Assembly: GCA_963753225.1 (NCBI GenBank)
Contig: CAVWBQ010000025.1
Span: forward strand, 113,550 to 177,549
Length of the DNA stretch: 64,000 bases
From: Palsa-504 sp963753225
Lineage (GTDB): Bacteria; Actinomycetota; Actinomycetes; Streptosporangiales; Streptosporangiaceae
Reading direction: 5' to 3'
The translations under genes and the position numbers were made by a program. Under the pieces are notes generated by a model, which was given only the letters and a program-made list of their open reading frames with translations, was not told the DNA's origin and did no database searches. Shown piece after piece: positions 24,902 to 32,971 of the stretch; within the stretch, counting starts at the first letter, position 1, and each line of letters begins with the position of its first letter.

Positions 24902-25378
24902 TCACGATCGTGGCCGTTCTTTGATCCCGTCCGCGAGCAGGCCAGTCACCTCGGCGATGCGCGCCGCGCGCACGTCTGGCCGGCGGGTCGTCGCGTCGAT
25001 ATAGCGGAGGTAGGCCTTGCGGTAGAACTGCGCCAGCGTGTCGAAGAAGGCCGCAGCGGCCGGGTTGGCCTCCAGAGCTGCGGAGATGTCATTGGCGAGA
25101 TCGCTGCGCTGCGGGCCTTCCGGCGCCAGTTCGACGATCACATCGGAGCCGACTGCTATGCCCGTATCGCGCATCCTCGACGGGTTCAGGGTGAACGCCC
25201 ATCCGCTGTCGCCAGGCGCAATTGTCACCCGTACCCGGCAGCCGTTGACCGTGCCGTTTACGTGATGCTGAGCCTTGGCGCCCCACGCCTCGTCTAGGTC
25301 AAACGGAACCCCTATAACCGCGTGGCCCCGGGGATCAGCAGTGATGCGGGCGCTGAACCGCTTAACGCGCATGGCCAT
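24902..25378 (-). CDS. DUF1905 / YdeI (OmdA)-family protein
   Basis: 158-residue protein: residues 1-95 form a DUF1905 beta-barrel-like domain (KRFSARITADPRGHAVIGVP ... VNGCRVRVTIAP), and 100-150 a YdeI/OmdA-type helical segment (PAAAAFFDTLAQFYRKAYLR ... RRPDVRAARIAEV). Family function is poorly known. Start ATG 25378 (MAMRVKRF) is chosen over longer in-frame starts upstream because the added sequence is low-complexity. A second, shorter DUF1905 gene occurs at 55974. It is divergent from the acyl-CoA ligase gene. Confidence 0.85.
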   Translation of the reverse strand: MAMRVKRFSARITADPRGHAVIGVPFDLDEAWGAKAQHHVNGTVNGCRVRVTIAPGDSGWAFTLNPSRMRDTGIAVGSDVIVELAPEGPQRSDLANDISAALEANPAAAAFFDTLAQFYRKAYLRYIDATTRRPDVRAARIAEVTGLLADGIKERPRS

Positions 25379-25612
25379 ATCGTGGCACGGCGAAGGCCAG
25401 GACGGGTACTGCTGTGACAGGCATGAGCCGGGCACCTGAGCTGGGCCCCGGGGACCGGCCTGATGCCTAGTCCCTAGAAACCAGGGTTTCTCCTGGTGCG
25501 CCGCTGCTGCCGCGGCGGCAAGACTCTGATCGTGCGGGCCGGGGGCAGGCATGTGGAGCCAGGGCGGTCTGCACCGGGCCCGCCCGCAGGACGCGACGCA
25601 ACGGAGAATCCG

Positions 25613-27220
25613 ATGACGAGCAGGACCGATATCGAGGCGTCGCCGGTCCTCACCGGCCCGTGGCCGGACCCGGTCGTACCCGGCATCTCGCTGCCGGAGG
25701 TCCTGCTGGCCACCGCAGCAGAACATGCCGAACGGCCTGCGCTAGTCGACGCGTCCACCGGGCGGACGCTGCACTACGGCGAGTTCGCCGACGGAATGCG
25801 CGGGGTAGCTTCGGGGCTCGCCGGGCTGGGATTGCGGTCTGGGGACGTGTTCGCGATCCTCGCGCCGAACTCACCGGAATGGCTACTGGCGTGCTATGGC
25901 GCGCTCGCCGCCGGCGGCGTGGTCACCGGGATCAACCCGCTGTGCACACCGGGCGAGGTCGCGACGCAACTGACCGACGCCGGGGCGCGCTTCATCCTGA
26001 CGGTGCCGGAGTTCCTGCCGACCGCCAGTGCGGCGGCCGGACGCGCCGCTGTCGGGCGCGCCAGCGGTCGGCCACGGATCATCGTGCTCGGGTCGGCGCC
26101 CGGTGACACGATCCCGTTCGCCGCGCTGCTCGCCCAGCCTGGCCGGCCGCCCCGGGAGCCGGCCGACCCGGACGCGGTGGCGCTGCTGCCCTACTCCAGC
26201 GGCACCACCGGGCTGGCCAAGGGAGTGATGCTCACCCACCGCGCCTGCCTGACAAACGTGGTGCAGATGCTCACGTCGAGTCCTGTCAGCCCTGCCGACC
26301 GGGTGCTGGCGGTGGCGCCGTTCTTCCACGCCGTCGGGCTGGTCGTGCTCGCAGGCCGGGCCCTGGCTCGCGGCGCGACCCTGGTCACGCTGCCCCGGTT
26401 CGACGTGACCGCATTCCTGGCCGCGCTGCAGGACTACCGCATCACCCAGACGGTCGTCGTCCCGCCGATCGTGCTGGCCCTGGCCAGGCATCCCGCGGTG
26501 GACCAGTACGATCTCTCCTCACTGGAGTGGCTCGGCTGCGGGGCCGCGCCGCTGAGCGCCGAACTTCAGCAGGCCTGCGCCGAGCGGATCGGCTGCCCGG
26601 TCGGGCAGGGCTACGGCATGACCGAGGCCACCGCCGGCATCGCCCTGTGGCCGGTCGGTGCGCCGGTCGTGCCCGGGTCATCGGGCCGGCTGCTGCCCGG
26701 CATCCGGGCCCGCATCACCGACCCGGAGACCGGCGGCGACCTCGCCCCCGGCCAGGCCGGCGAGCTCTGGGTTCGTACCCCCGCGCTGATGACCGGCTAC
26801 CTCGGCAACCCTGCCGCCAGCGCCGCCACCGTCGACGAAGACGGCTGGTTGCACACCGGGGACATCGCCCGCTTCGACACCGATGGCAGCCTGTTCCTGC
26901 TCGACCGGGCCAAGGAACTCATCAAGGTCAAAGGGTTCCAGGTGGCCCCGGCCGAACTCGAGGCCCTCCTGCGCAGCCGCCCCGCGGTGGCCGACGCCGC
27001 CGTCATCCCGGTGCCCGACGAGCGCGCCGGCGAACTGCCCAAGGCCTACGTGGTCCCCGCGCAGCAGGTCACACCGCAAGAACTGATCGACTACGTTGCC
27101 GGGCGGGTCGCACCCTACAAGCGCATCCACCAAGTGGCCTTCACCGATGCCATTCCGACCTCGCCATCAGGCAAGACGCTACGTCGGCTCCTGATCGCCG
27201 GCGAACAGCAGCGAACCTGA
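25613..27220 (+). CDS. Acyl-CoA synthetase (4-coumarate-CoA ligase-like, AMP-forming)
   Basis: 535-residue ANL-superfamily enzyme that activates a carboxylic acid with ATP and loads it on CoA. Motifs in order: AMP-binding loop LLPYSSGTTGLAKGVML (about 185), GYGMTEATAG (about 340), the Asp of LHTGDIARFD (about 425), the hinge KELIKVKGFQV, and the C-terminal catalytic Lys in SPSGKTLRR. It resembles 4-coumarate/cinnamate:CoA ligases by overall pattern, but acyl specificity is not assignable. Start ATG 25613 follows AACGGAGAATCCG. It stands alone on its strand, between a DUF1905 gene and the MarR operon. Confidence 0.92.
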   Translation: MTSRTDIEASPVLTGPWPDPVVPGISLPEVLLATAAEHAERPALVDASTGRTLHYGEFADGMRGVASGLAGLGLRSGDVFAILAPNSPEWLLACYGALAAGGVVTGINPLCTPGEVATQLTDAGARFILTVPEFLPTASAAAGRAAVGRASGRPRIIVLGSAPGDTIPFAALLAQPGRPPREPADPDAVALLPYSSGTTGLAKGVMLTHRACLTNVVQMLTSSPVSPADRVLAVAPFFHAVGLVVLAGRALARGATLVTLPRFDVTAFLAALQDYRITQTVVVPPIVLALARHPAVDQYDLSSLEWLGCGAAPLSAELQQACAERIGCPVGQGYGMTEATAGIALWPVGAPVVPGSSGRLLPGIRARITDPETGGDLAPGQAGELWVRTPALMTGYLGNPAASAATVDEDGWLHTGDIARFDTDGSLFLLDRAKELIKVKGFQVAPAELEALLRSRPAVADAAVIPVPDERAGELPKAYVVPAQQVTPQELIDYVAGRVAPYKRIHQVAFTDAIPTSPSGKTLRRLLIAGEQQRT

Positions 27221-27323
27221 GGCACGGCGACCTGGCGCTCGCCTCGACGCGGCTGCCTGGCGGCGGCGCGACAGTCGAGGTAGCCCGCCGGCAGCCGGAT
27301 GGCAGCTGGCGCTGGGTGATCGA

Positions 27324-27812
27324 TCAGCCGGCCCTGCTGTCCTGCCCGGGTGACCAGGGGAACGGCAGGAGGTCTGGCTCGACCCATCCGCCCCGCGCCG
27401 GGGCGGCGGCCAGGGTCGAGGACCGGTAGTGCCTGGCCAGCAGGCGCTTGTCGAGCAGCGTGGGATGCCGGTCTGCGAATGTACCGAAGTCGGCGCAATC
27501 CGGATCGGCGTCGACGTGGTGGGCGACGATCTCCACCCAGGCCCGGGAGAGCGTGTGGTGGTACTTCTGCGGAGCCTTCTCGTAGGCGGCGATGCGCTGG
27601 ATCCAGTCGCAGATCCGGGTCGTCGCCTCGGGCATGCCGTACCGACGCACGGCCAGGAAGGCCAGGTGAATGTGCTGCCGGTGGCGGAACTGGCCGCCGC
27701 TGGGTCCGGTGACCTCGGGCAGCAGCGCGGCCAGTTCGGCGCCGCCCTGAGCGTCGTACGTTACCGCCAGGGCCGCCGCATGGCGGGGGAGCGGAGCCTC
27801 GTGGTGCGGCAT
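27324..27812 (-). CDS. Uncharacterised protein coupled to MarR gene
   Basis: 162-residue protein with no known domain that I recognise. It has a conserved-looking core HRQHIHLAFLAVRRYG, then KYHHTLSRAWVEIVAHHV and a RHYRSSTLAAAPARGGWVEP end. The many His/Arg/Trp residues suggest a metal or haem contact, but this is only a guess. Its ATG at 27812 overlaps the MarR stop (ATGA), so it is translated from the MarR transcript and is likely functionally linked to it. Confidence 0.75.
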   Translation of the reverse strand: MPHHEAPLPRHAAALAVTYDAQGGAELAALLPEVTGPSGGQFRHRQHIHLAFLAVRRYGMPEATTRICDWIQRIAAYEKAPQKYHHTLSRAWVEIVAHHVDADPDCADFGTFADRHPTLLDKRLLARHYRSSTLAAAPARGGWVEPDLLPFPWSPGQDSRAG

Positions 27813-28237
27813 CAGCAGGCCTCCTGCAGGGCGGTGATGACGGCGTGATAGCCGGCCAGCTGGGTGGCGTCCAGGCGGGAGAGCGCGTCGTGCTCCAGGT
27901 CTGCCACCGCGGCGAGCACCCGGGCCGCCGCCGTCTGGCCCGACTCGGTCAGCGGCAGCCGGAACGAGCGGCGGTCGGCCGGGTCTAGCTCCCTGGCGAC
28001 ATAGCCGCGGTTCTCCAGCCGGTCGAGTAGGCCGGTCAGCGTGCTGGCCCGGGTTCCGGTCCGCTCGCTGAGCTGGCGGACGTTGAGGGTCCCGCCCTCG
28101 CCGAGGTTGGCGAGCGCGTTGATCTCGGCGGCCGACAGGTTCAGGTCGGCCAGCGCGGCACTCAGTGCGTGCAGGGTGTGATGCGTGGCCCGCTGCAGCG
28201 CCAGCACCACACGAGGTAGTCCAGTTTCGGATATCAT
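27812..28237 (-). CDS. MarR-family transcriptional regulator
   Basis: 141-residue winged-helix dimer protein. The DNA-binding part is NLSAAEINALANLGEGGTLN, then RQLSERTGTRASTLTGLLDR and the wing ARELDPADRRSFRLPLTESG. MarR proteins usually repress their own operon and release DNA on binding small aromatic compounds. Here the gene is first in a two-gene unit with the coupled gene at 27324. Its ATG sits only 8 bp after a perfect TATAAT box, so it probably makes a leaderless or near-leaderless mRNA. Confidence 0.92.
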   Translation of the reverse strand: MISETGLPRVVLALQRATHHTLHALSAALADLNLSAAEINALANLGEGGTLNVRQLSERTGTRASTLTGLLDRLENRGYVARELDPADRRSFRLPLTESGQTAAARVLAAVADLEHDALSRLDATQLAGYHAVITALQEAC

Positions 28238-28238
28238 G

Positions 28239-28275
28239 GAAATGGATTATACGGTACTGAAGTATCTTGTGCCAT
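28239..28275 (-). promoter_or_regulatory. MarR promoter (TATAAT) with overlapping inverted repeat
   Basis: Read on the minus strand, a perfect -10 TATAAT occupies 28251-28246, placing the start of transcription next to the MarR ATG at 28237. The -35 region is weak (TGGCAC-like). An ATAC-N9-GTAT inverted repeat covers 28249-28265, in the position expected for self-repression by MarR. Confidence 0.6.
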
Positions 28276-28311
28276 AGCACCCGGGCGAAGCGGCGGTTCT
28301 GGGCGGCGGTT

Positions 28312-28367
28312 CTGGGTCGAAGTGCCGGTGGTCCGGTTCTAGCCGGACCAGCGGCACATCGACCCAG
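28312..28367. repeat. Long imperfect stem-loop (25-bp arms)
   Basis: Arms 28312-28336 and 28343-28367 pair at 23 of 25 positions with a 6-base loop (TTCTAG). The core GTGCCGGTGGTCCGG / CCGGACCAGCGGCAC has one mismatch. Immediately left is a direct duplication of CGGCGGTTCTGGG. It lies in non-coding DNA between the MarR promoter and a helicase-like fragment. No T-run follows, so a terminator is less likely than a palindromic mobile remnant or a small structured RNA. Confidence 0.7.
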
Positions 28368-28378
28368 CGGTTACCCGG

Positions 28379-28576
28379 TTACCGCATCAGCGCGCCAGGG
28401 CAGACGTTGTGGGCCTCGTCGATCACGATCAGGACCGGGCGGCGTTCGGCGCGGTGGCGCCACAGGTCGCCCAGCACTACCGTGGCGACCAGGGACTGCT
28501 CCTCGCGGGTAGGCAGCGAGCCGAGGTCGACGACGACGCAGCGGACGCTCTCGTCGTTAACGGCGTCGAGGACCGA
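28379..28576 (-). pseudogene. C-terminal fragment of a HerA/VirB4-like ATPase
   Basis: About 65 residues on the minus strand, ending in a stop at 28379. They read CVVVDLGSLPTREEQSLVAT, then VVLGDLWRHRAERRPVLIVI and DEAHNVCP. The Walker B strand VLIVIDEAHN and the preceding VVVDLGSL match the C-terminal half of HerA/DUF87-type DNA-pumping ATPases. Walker A and everything upstream are missing, and a methyltransferase gene starts where the missing part would be. It is a remnant, not a working gene. Confidence 0.7.
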
Positions 28577-28611
28577 GCCCGCCCCAGGGGATGCGGGCGG
28601 GGCAGAATGGC

Positions 28612-29313
28612 ATGGTGGCTGAGTCATGGATGATCGACGAGCTGGCGTACGCGGGACCTGAGCACCTCGAGGCGGCCTTCGTGGCCGGCTTCGACCGGAA
28701 GCAGGGATACCCGGACCCGGCCGGGGACCTGGACGCCCTCGCGGCGCGAGGCCTGGACGCTGACTCGAGCGTGGTGGACCTGGGGACCGGAACCGGGCAG
28801 TTCGCGCTCGGGGCGGCCCGGCGGTTCGGGCACGTGACGGCGGTGGACGTCTCGCCGGCCATGCTCGCCTTGCTGCGCGAGCGGGCCGCCGGTGCCGGGC
28901 TGGGCAACCTGGACTGCGTGCGAGCGGGCTTCCTCAGTTACCAGCACGCCGGGCCGCCCGCCGACGCCGTGTACACCCGCCATGCCCTGCACCAGCTGCC
29001 CGACTTCTGGAAGGCGCTAGCCCTGGACCGGATGGCGCGGATGCTGCGGCCCGGCGGGATTCTGCGGCTGCGCGACCTGATCTACGATTTCCGGCCGGAC
29101 GAGACCGAGGAGGTCTTCCGGGACTGGTTCCGGTACGCCGCGGCGGATCCCGCCGAGGGGTACACCAGCGAGGACTACGCCGAACACATCCGCACCGAGT
29201 TCAGCACCTTCCGCTGGCTCCTCGAGCCCATGCTCGGCGCAGCCGGCTTCGAGATCGCGGACACGGAGTTCCAGGGCCGCCTCTACGGCGCCTACACCTG
29301 CGTCAAGCGCTGA
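28612..29313 (+). CDS. Class I SAM-dependent methyltransferase
   Basis: 233-residue methyltransferase. Motif I is SSVVDLGTGTGQFALGAARR, motif II VTAVDVSPAMLALLRERAA, and the post-motif region has ADAVYTRHALHQLPDFWKAL and MLRPGGILRLRDLIYDF. The pattern fits small-molecule methyltransferases of the UbiE/ArsM type; no Cys-rich arsenite site is seen. Start may be ATG 28612, the upstream 28591, or the downstream 28630 (MIDELAYAGPEHLEAAF); none has a clear ribosome-binding site. It is convergent with the ABC gene. Confidence 0.87.
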   Translation: MVAESWMIDELAYAGPEHLEAAFVAGFDRKQGYPDPAGDLDALAARGLDADSSVVDLGTGTGQFALGAARRFGHVTAVDVSPAMLALLRERAAGAGLGNLDCVRAGFLSYQHAGPPADAVYTRHALHQLPDFWKALALDRMARMLRPGGILRLRDLIYDFRPDETEEVFRDWFRYAAADPAEGYTSEDYAEHIRTEFSTFRWLLEPMLGAAGFEIADTEFQGRLYGAYTCVKR

Positions 29314-29339
29314 GCCGCCCGGGCAAGCAGAGCCGGATT

Positions 29340-30944
29340 CTAGGTGAGCCTGGTGGCCACGAACGCGGCCAGCGCCACCAGGGCGAGACCGGGCAAGTAG
29401 AGCCAGGCGGCCGGGCCGCCTATCGTCGTCTGCGGCGTAGTCGGATGGGTGCTCAGCCGGAGCAGCGGCCCCATCGGCGTGTCCCGGACCACGAACAGGA
29501 CGAGGAATGCCGCCACGGCGGTCAGCAGCCGCCAGCCGGCCCGCTCGATCAGCGCCAGCAGCGAGCCGAGTCCGGCGCCGAACACCGCGGCGGCCAGGTG
29601 CAGTCCCACGATCCTGACGTCCAGCATCAGCGAATGGGGATGGCTGCCCTGGCTGATCAGCGGGGCCACCAGGGCCGCCAGGGCAAGCAGCACGGCGAAC
29701 GGGACCAGCCCCAGGTCGGTCGCCAGGTGCGCCCGGGCCCTGCCGCCCGCGTGCGCGGCGAACGCGCGGGCGAGTTCCCGGCCGTCCACCCGGTGCGCCA
29801 GCACGCTCAGCCAGGTCAGCGCGGGGATGAGGGTGATCGCGGTGACCGCCGCGGCCTGTAGCGGGGGACCGGCGTCGCCGGCGTAGACGATGCCCAGGAC
29901 GAACAGGAAGAGCATCGCCGGGGCCAGGAACCACTGGGACGAGGCGAGCAGCCGGGCCCGGTGCACCGCGCCGTGCAGCACCCGGTAGGCGGCGCCCGCC
30001 CGCCGCGGTGCCGCGCCGGCCGCCTTGGCAGGGTCGTCGCCGGCAATGTCGCCAGCGATGTCGCCAGCAATGTCGCCGGCGATGTCGCCGGCGATGTCAG
30101 GAGCGGCGTCCCGGACCGGCTGCACCCGGCGGATGGCCTGGCCCGCGTCCAGCGCGGCGCGCAGAACGGCGGGCAGGTCCCCTTCGCTTACCACCCGGAC
30201 GGTCCCGTCGCCGGTCTCCACCTCCACGGTCCCGGGAGGGCTCGGGGGGCTCGGGGGGGCCGGGGGGGTCGTCCCCCCCGGAGCCAGCGGAGTCCCGGCG
30301 GGAACCTGGGCGCGGTCGCCGTCCCGTGGCCGGGTGTCAACCGCACCGTCGCTGAGCCGCCACGTCACCCCGGAAGGCAGTGGCAGCGGTGCGGCCGGGT
30401 GCCGCGCGACCAGCACCACGGCCCGGCGGTCCGCGGCTCGCCGTATCTCAGCAGCCACCCGGCTCACCCCGTCCGCGTCCATGCCACCGGAGGGCTCGTC
30501 GAGGACCAGCAGGTCCGGGTCGGCCAGCAGGGCCTGGGCTACCAGCGCGCGCTGCGCGTTGCCGCGGGAAAGCGCGTGCAGCGACATCGCGGACGCGTGC
30601 GCCAGGCCGAGCCGGGCGAGCAGGTCCCCGGCCCGCAGCGCCGACTCCTCGCGGCCCAGTCCCGCGGTGCGCGCCAGGCCCAGCAGCCAGCGTTGCAGCG
30701 GTATCCGGGGCAGTACCCCGGCCCGTTCGGGTGAGTAACCGACCGAACCAGGCCGGACGCTCGCGTTGTCCGCGGGCAGCAGCCCGGCCGCCGCGGCCAG
30801 CAGCGTGCTCTTGCCCGAGCCGTTCGGCCCCTCGACCGCGACGACGTCGCCCGGTCCGGCGTCCAGCGTCACGTCCCTGGCCACCACCACGCCGCGGGCC
30901 GCCCGCAGCCTGCGGGCGCGCACGACGAGGACGGGCTCACTCAC
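29340..30944 (-). CDS. ABC transporter: ATPase fused to membrane domain
   Basis: 534 residues. N-terminal ATPase (1-215): Walker A EGPNGSGKST, a degenerate signature LSRGNAQR in place of LSGGQ, and Walker B LLVLDEPSGGMD with the catalytic Glu. A Pro-rich linker (216-240), a short globular stretch with a five-fold DIAG repeat (about 283-302), then six hydrophobic segments (for example LAPAMLFLFVLGIVYAG, LVPFAVLLALAALVAPLI). It is a fused exporter half; substrate unknown. The weakened signature may mean slow hydrolysis or a partner that completes the site. GTG start at 30944 overlaps the purC stop by 8 bp, so it is co-transcribed with purC. Confidence 0.85.
   Translation of the reverse strand: MSEPVLVVRARRLRAARGVVVARDVTLDAGPGDVVAVEGPNGSGKSTLLAAAAGLLPADNASVRPGSVGYSPERAGVLPRIPLQRWLLGLARTAGLGREESALRAGDLLARLGLAHASAMSLHALSRGNAQRALVAQALLADPDLLVLDEPSGGMDADGVSRVAAEIRRAADRRAVVLVARHPAAPLPLPSGVTWRLSDGAVDTRPRDGDRAQVPAGTPLAPGGTTPPAPPSPPSPPGTVEVETGDGTVRVVSEGDLPAVLRAALDAGQAIRRVQPVRDAAPDIAGDIAGDIAGDIAGDIAGDDPAKAAGAAPRRAGAAYRVLHGAVHRARLLASSQWFLAPAMLFLFVLGIVYAGDAGPPLQAAAVTAITLIPALTWLSVLAHRVDGRELARAFAAHAGGRARAHLATDLGLVPFAVLLALAALVAPLISQGSHPHSLMLDVRIVGLHLAAAVFGAGLGSLLALIERAGWRLLTAVAAFLVLFVVRDTPMGPLLRLSTHPTTPQTTIGGPAAWLYLPGLALVALAAFVATRLT
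30037..30096 (-). repeat. Five 12-bp tandem repeats coding (DIAG)5 in the ABC protein
   Basis: Five consecutive 12-bp units of the form TCGCC(G/A)GC(A/G)ATG on the plus strand encode Asp-Ile-Ala-Gly five times on the minus strand. The unit keeps the frame, so slippage would lengthen or shorten a linker without breaking the protein. Confidence 0.9.
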
Positions 30945-31761
30945 GGCCGGTTACCCGCGAGAAGAGTTCGGCGTACCGTGCCTGCGTCGCCGCCACCACG
31001 CCGTCGGGGATGGCCGGGCCCGGCGGCCGGCGGTCCCAGTCCAGCCCCGCCGACCAGTCCCGCAGGAACTGCTTGTCCAGCGATCGCTGCGGGCCGCCCG
31101 GCTGCCACTGCGACGCCAGCCAGAACCGGGACGAGTCGGGCGTGAGCACCTCGTCGGCCAGCATCAGCGTCCCGTCCGGGAGCACGCCGAACTCCAGCTT
31201 GGTGTCGGCGATCAGGATGCCGCGCCGTGCCGCAAGCTCAAGACCCCGCCGGTAGACCTCCAGCGTGGCCCGCCGGAGCTCAGCCGCCAGGGGGCCGCCG
31301 GTCAGCGCCGCCACCTCGTCGTACGTCATCGGCTCGTCGTGGCCGGCCGCGGCCTTGGTGGTGGGGGTGAAGACGGGTTCGGGCAGCCGGGACCCCTCGC
31401 CGAGGCCGGGCGGCAGCCGCACGCCCGAGATCGTACCGGTTTCCCGGTAGGACGCCAGGCCGAGCCCGGCCAGGTAGCCGCGCGCGATGCACTCCACCGG
31501 GAGCATCTTCAGCCGGCGGCACCGGATAGCGCGCCCCTCCCACTCCGAAGGCACGTCGGTGCCGGAGAGCACATGGTTGGGGATCACGTCACCGAGCTGG
31601 CCGAACCACCACAGCGACAGCTGGGTCAGCACCCGCCCCTTACCGGGGATCGGCGTGGGCAGCACCACGTCGTAGACGCTTACCCGGTCCGTTGCGACCA
31701 TGATGATGTCGTCGCCGTCGGCGTAGAGCTCCCGGACCTTCCCCGAATGAACCAGTTCCAA
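30937..31761 (-). CDS. purC: Phosphoribosylaminoimidazole-succinocarboxamide synthase
   Basis: 274-residue SAICAR synthase, step 8 of purine synthesis: joins Asp to CAIR with ATP. Family blocks: LVHSGKVRELYADGDDIIMV, ATDRVSVYDVVLPTPIPGKG, LPVECIARGYLAG, DEPMTYDEVAAL, RGILIADTKLEFG and LADEVLTPDSSRFW. The start is set at TTG 31761 because a perfect GGGAGGAG lies 7 bp upstream and the protein then begins LELVHSGKVREL like other PurC proteins. The in-frame ATGs at 31827/31824 would add about 22 residues unlike the family and nearly touch the cutA start. The ABC gene overlaps downstream. Confidence 0.95.
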   Translation of the reverse strand: MELVHSGKVRELYADGDDIIMVATDRVSVYDVVLPTPIPGKGRVLTQLSLWWFGQLGDVIPNHVLSGTDVPSEWEGRAIRCRRLKMLPVECIARGYLAGLGLASYRETGTISGVRLPPGLGEGSRLPEPVFTPTTKAAAGHDEPMTYDEVAALTGGPLAAELRRATLEVYRRGLELAARRGILIADTKLEFGVLPDGTLMLADEVLTPDSSRFWLASQWQPGGPQRSLDKQFLRDWSAGLDWDRRPPGPAIPDGVVAATQARYAELFSRVTGRE

Positions 31762-31832
31762 TCCCTGCTCCTCCCAGCCCGGCGGGGACGGGGACAGCGT
31801 ACTAGGGGATGGTGCGCGTACCATCATGTCCC

Positions 31833-32201
31833 ATGGCCGACCTTGAGGTGCAGTACCTCCAGGTGCAGACGACGACCGACTCGCGCGCCGAGGCGATGGA
31901 GCTTTCCCGCGCCGCGGTCGAATCCAGGCTGGCCGCATGCGCGCAGGTGGCCGGGCCGGTGGCGTCGATGTACTGGTGGGACGGCGCGCTGGAGCGGACC
32001 GAGGAGTGGCTCGTGCTGCTCAAGCTGCCGGCCGACCGCTACGACGAACTCGCCGCCTTCATCACCGAACGGCACAGCTACGACGAGCCCGAGATCATCG
32101 CGCTGCCGATCGTGGCGGGCTCGACCGCGTACCTGAACTGGATGCGGGAAGAGACCCGGCCCGCAGACCCCGTCCAGGGCGTATTATCCCGGCCGTGCTG
32201 A
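31833..32201 (+). CDS. cutA: CutA1 divalent-cation tolerance protein
   Basis: 122-residue member of the CutA1 family, a small trimeric ferredoxin-like protein linked to copper tolerance in E. coli; its general role is unclear. Family blocks: VQTTTDSRAEAMELSRAAVE, SRLAACAQVAGPVASMYWWD, then EEWLVLLKLPADRYDELAAF and the typical SYDEPEIIALPIVAGSTAYL. C-terminus is normal length. ATG 31833 is chosen; a GTG at 31809 is possible. Divergent from purC and overlapping the next gene by 7 bp. Confidence 0.92.
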   Translation: MADLEVQYLQVQTTTDSRAEAMELSRAAVESRLAACAQVAGPVASMYWWDGALERTEEWLVLLKLPADRYDELAAFITERHSYDEPEIIALPIVAGSTAYLNWMREETRPADPVQGVLSRPC

Positions 32202-32971
32202 GCTTCGACCGCTACTGCGACGAGATCGTCACCCAGACCAGCCTGCTGACCTCGGCGATCACCGGCACCGACCTGACCGTGCAGGTCCCCACCTGCCCGG
32301 ACTGGAACGTCGGCCAGCTGCTGCGGCACCTCGGCGGCGCGCAGCGCTGGGCCGCCGAGATCGTGCGAAGCCGGGCCACCGGGCCGGTCCGGCGGGACTT
32401 CACCGACCTGTCGGCCTATACCCGCGAGGATCCCGCCGTGGCCGGCCCCTGGCTCGCCGAGGGCGCCGCGCAGCTGGCCACGGCGCTGCGCGAAGCCGGC
32501 CCGGGCACGCCCGTGTGGACCCCGATCGCCAGCGGGATCACCGACTTCCACGCGCGGCGCTTCACCCACGAGACGCTTATCCACCGGGCCGACGCGGCCC
32601 TGGCCGTCGGCGCCGGATACCAGGCGGACTCCGATGTGGCCGTCGACGCCATCGACGAGTGGCTGTACCTCGGCTCGCACCCGATCCACCTGGAGTACCA
32701 CCCGGAGGTGCGCGAGCTGCTCGGGCCGGGCCGCACCCTGCACTTCCATGCCACCGACACCCCGCCGGAGGCGGCGGCCGAATGGGTGGTCGACCTCACC
32801 GGCGAGGCCATCACCTGGCGGCGTGCGCACGAGAAGGCCGCCGTCGCCGCGCGCGGGCCGCTGACCGACCTGCTCCTGGTCCTGTACCGGCGGCGTCCCG
32901 CCGCAGCCGTCGAGGTCCTCGGCGACGCCGGCCTGCTGGACCTCTGGCTGGACCGGGCGAAGTTCGGCTAG
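32195..32971 (+). CDS. TIGR03083/maleylpyruvate isomerase family (DinB-like) protein
   Basis: 258-residue protein of the mycothiol-dependent maleylpyruvate isomerase superfamily. The N-terminal four-helix DinB-like part contains VPTCPDWNVGQLLRHLGGAQ and ARRFTHETLIHRADAALAVG. The His residues of LLRHLGG, the helix RFTHETLIHR and its Asp give the metal triad expected in the family. The C-terminal 90 residues form the small MDMPI_C-type domain (HFHATDTPPEAAAEWVVDLT). Actual substrate is unknown. The GTG start at 32195 overlaps the cutA end, indicating co-transcription. Confidence 0.88.
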   Translation: MLSFDRYCDEIVTQTSLLTSAITGTDLTVQVPTCPDWNVGQLLRHLGGAQRWAAEIVRSRATGPVRRDFTDLSAYTREDPAVAGPWLAEGAAQLATALREAGPGTPVWTPIASGITDFHARRFTHETLIHRADAALAVGAGYQADSDVAVDAIDEWLYLGSHPIHLEYHPEVRELLGPGRTLHFHATDTPPEAAAEWVVDLTGEAITWRRAHEKAAVAARGPLTDLLLVLYRRRPAAAVEVLGDAGLLDLWLDRAKFG

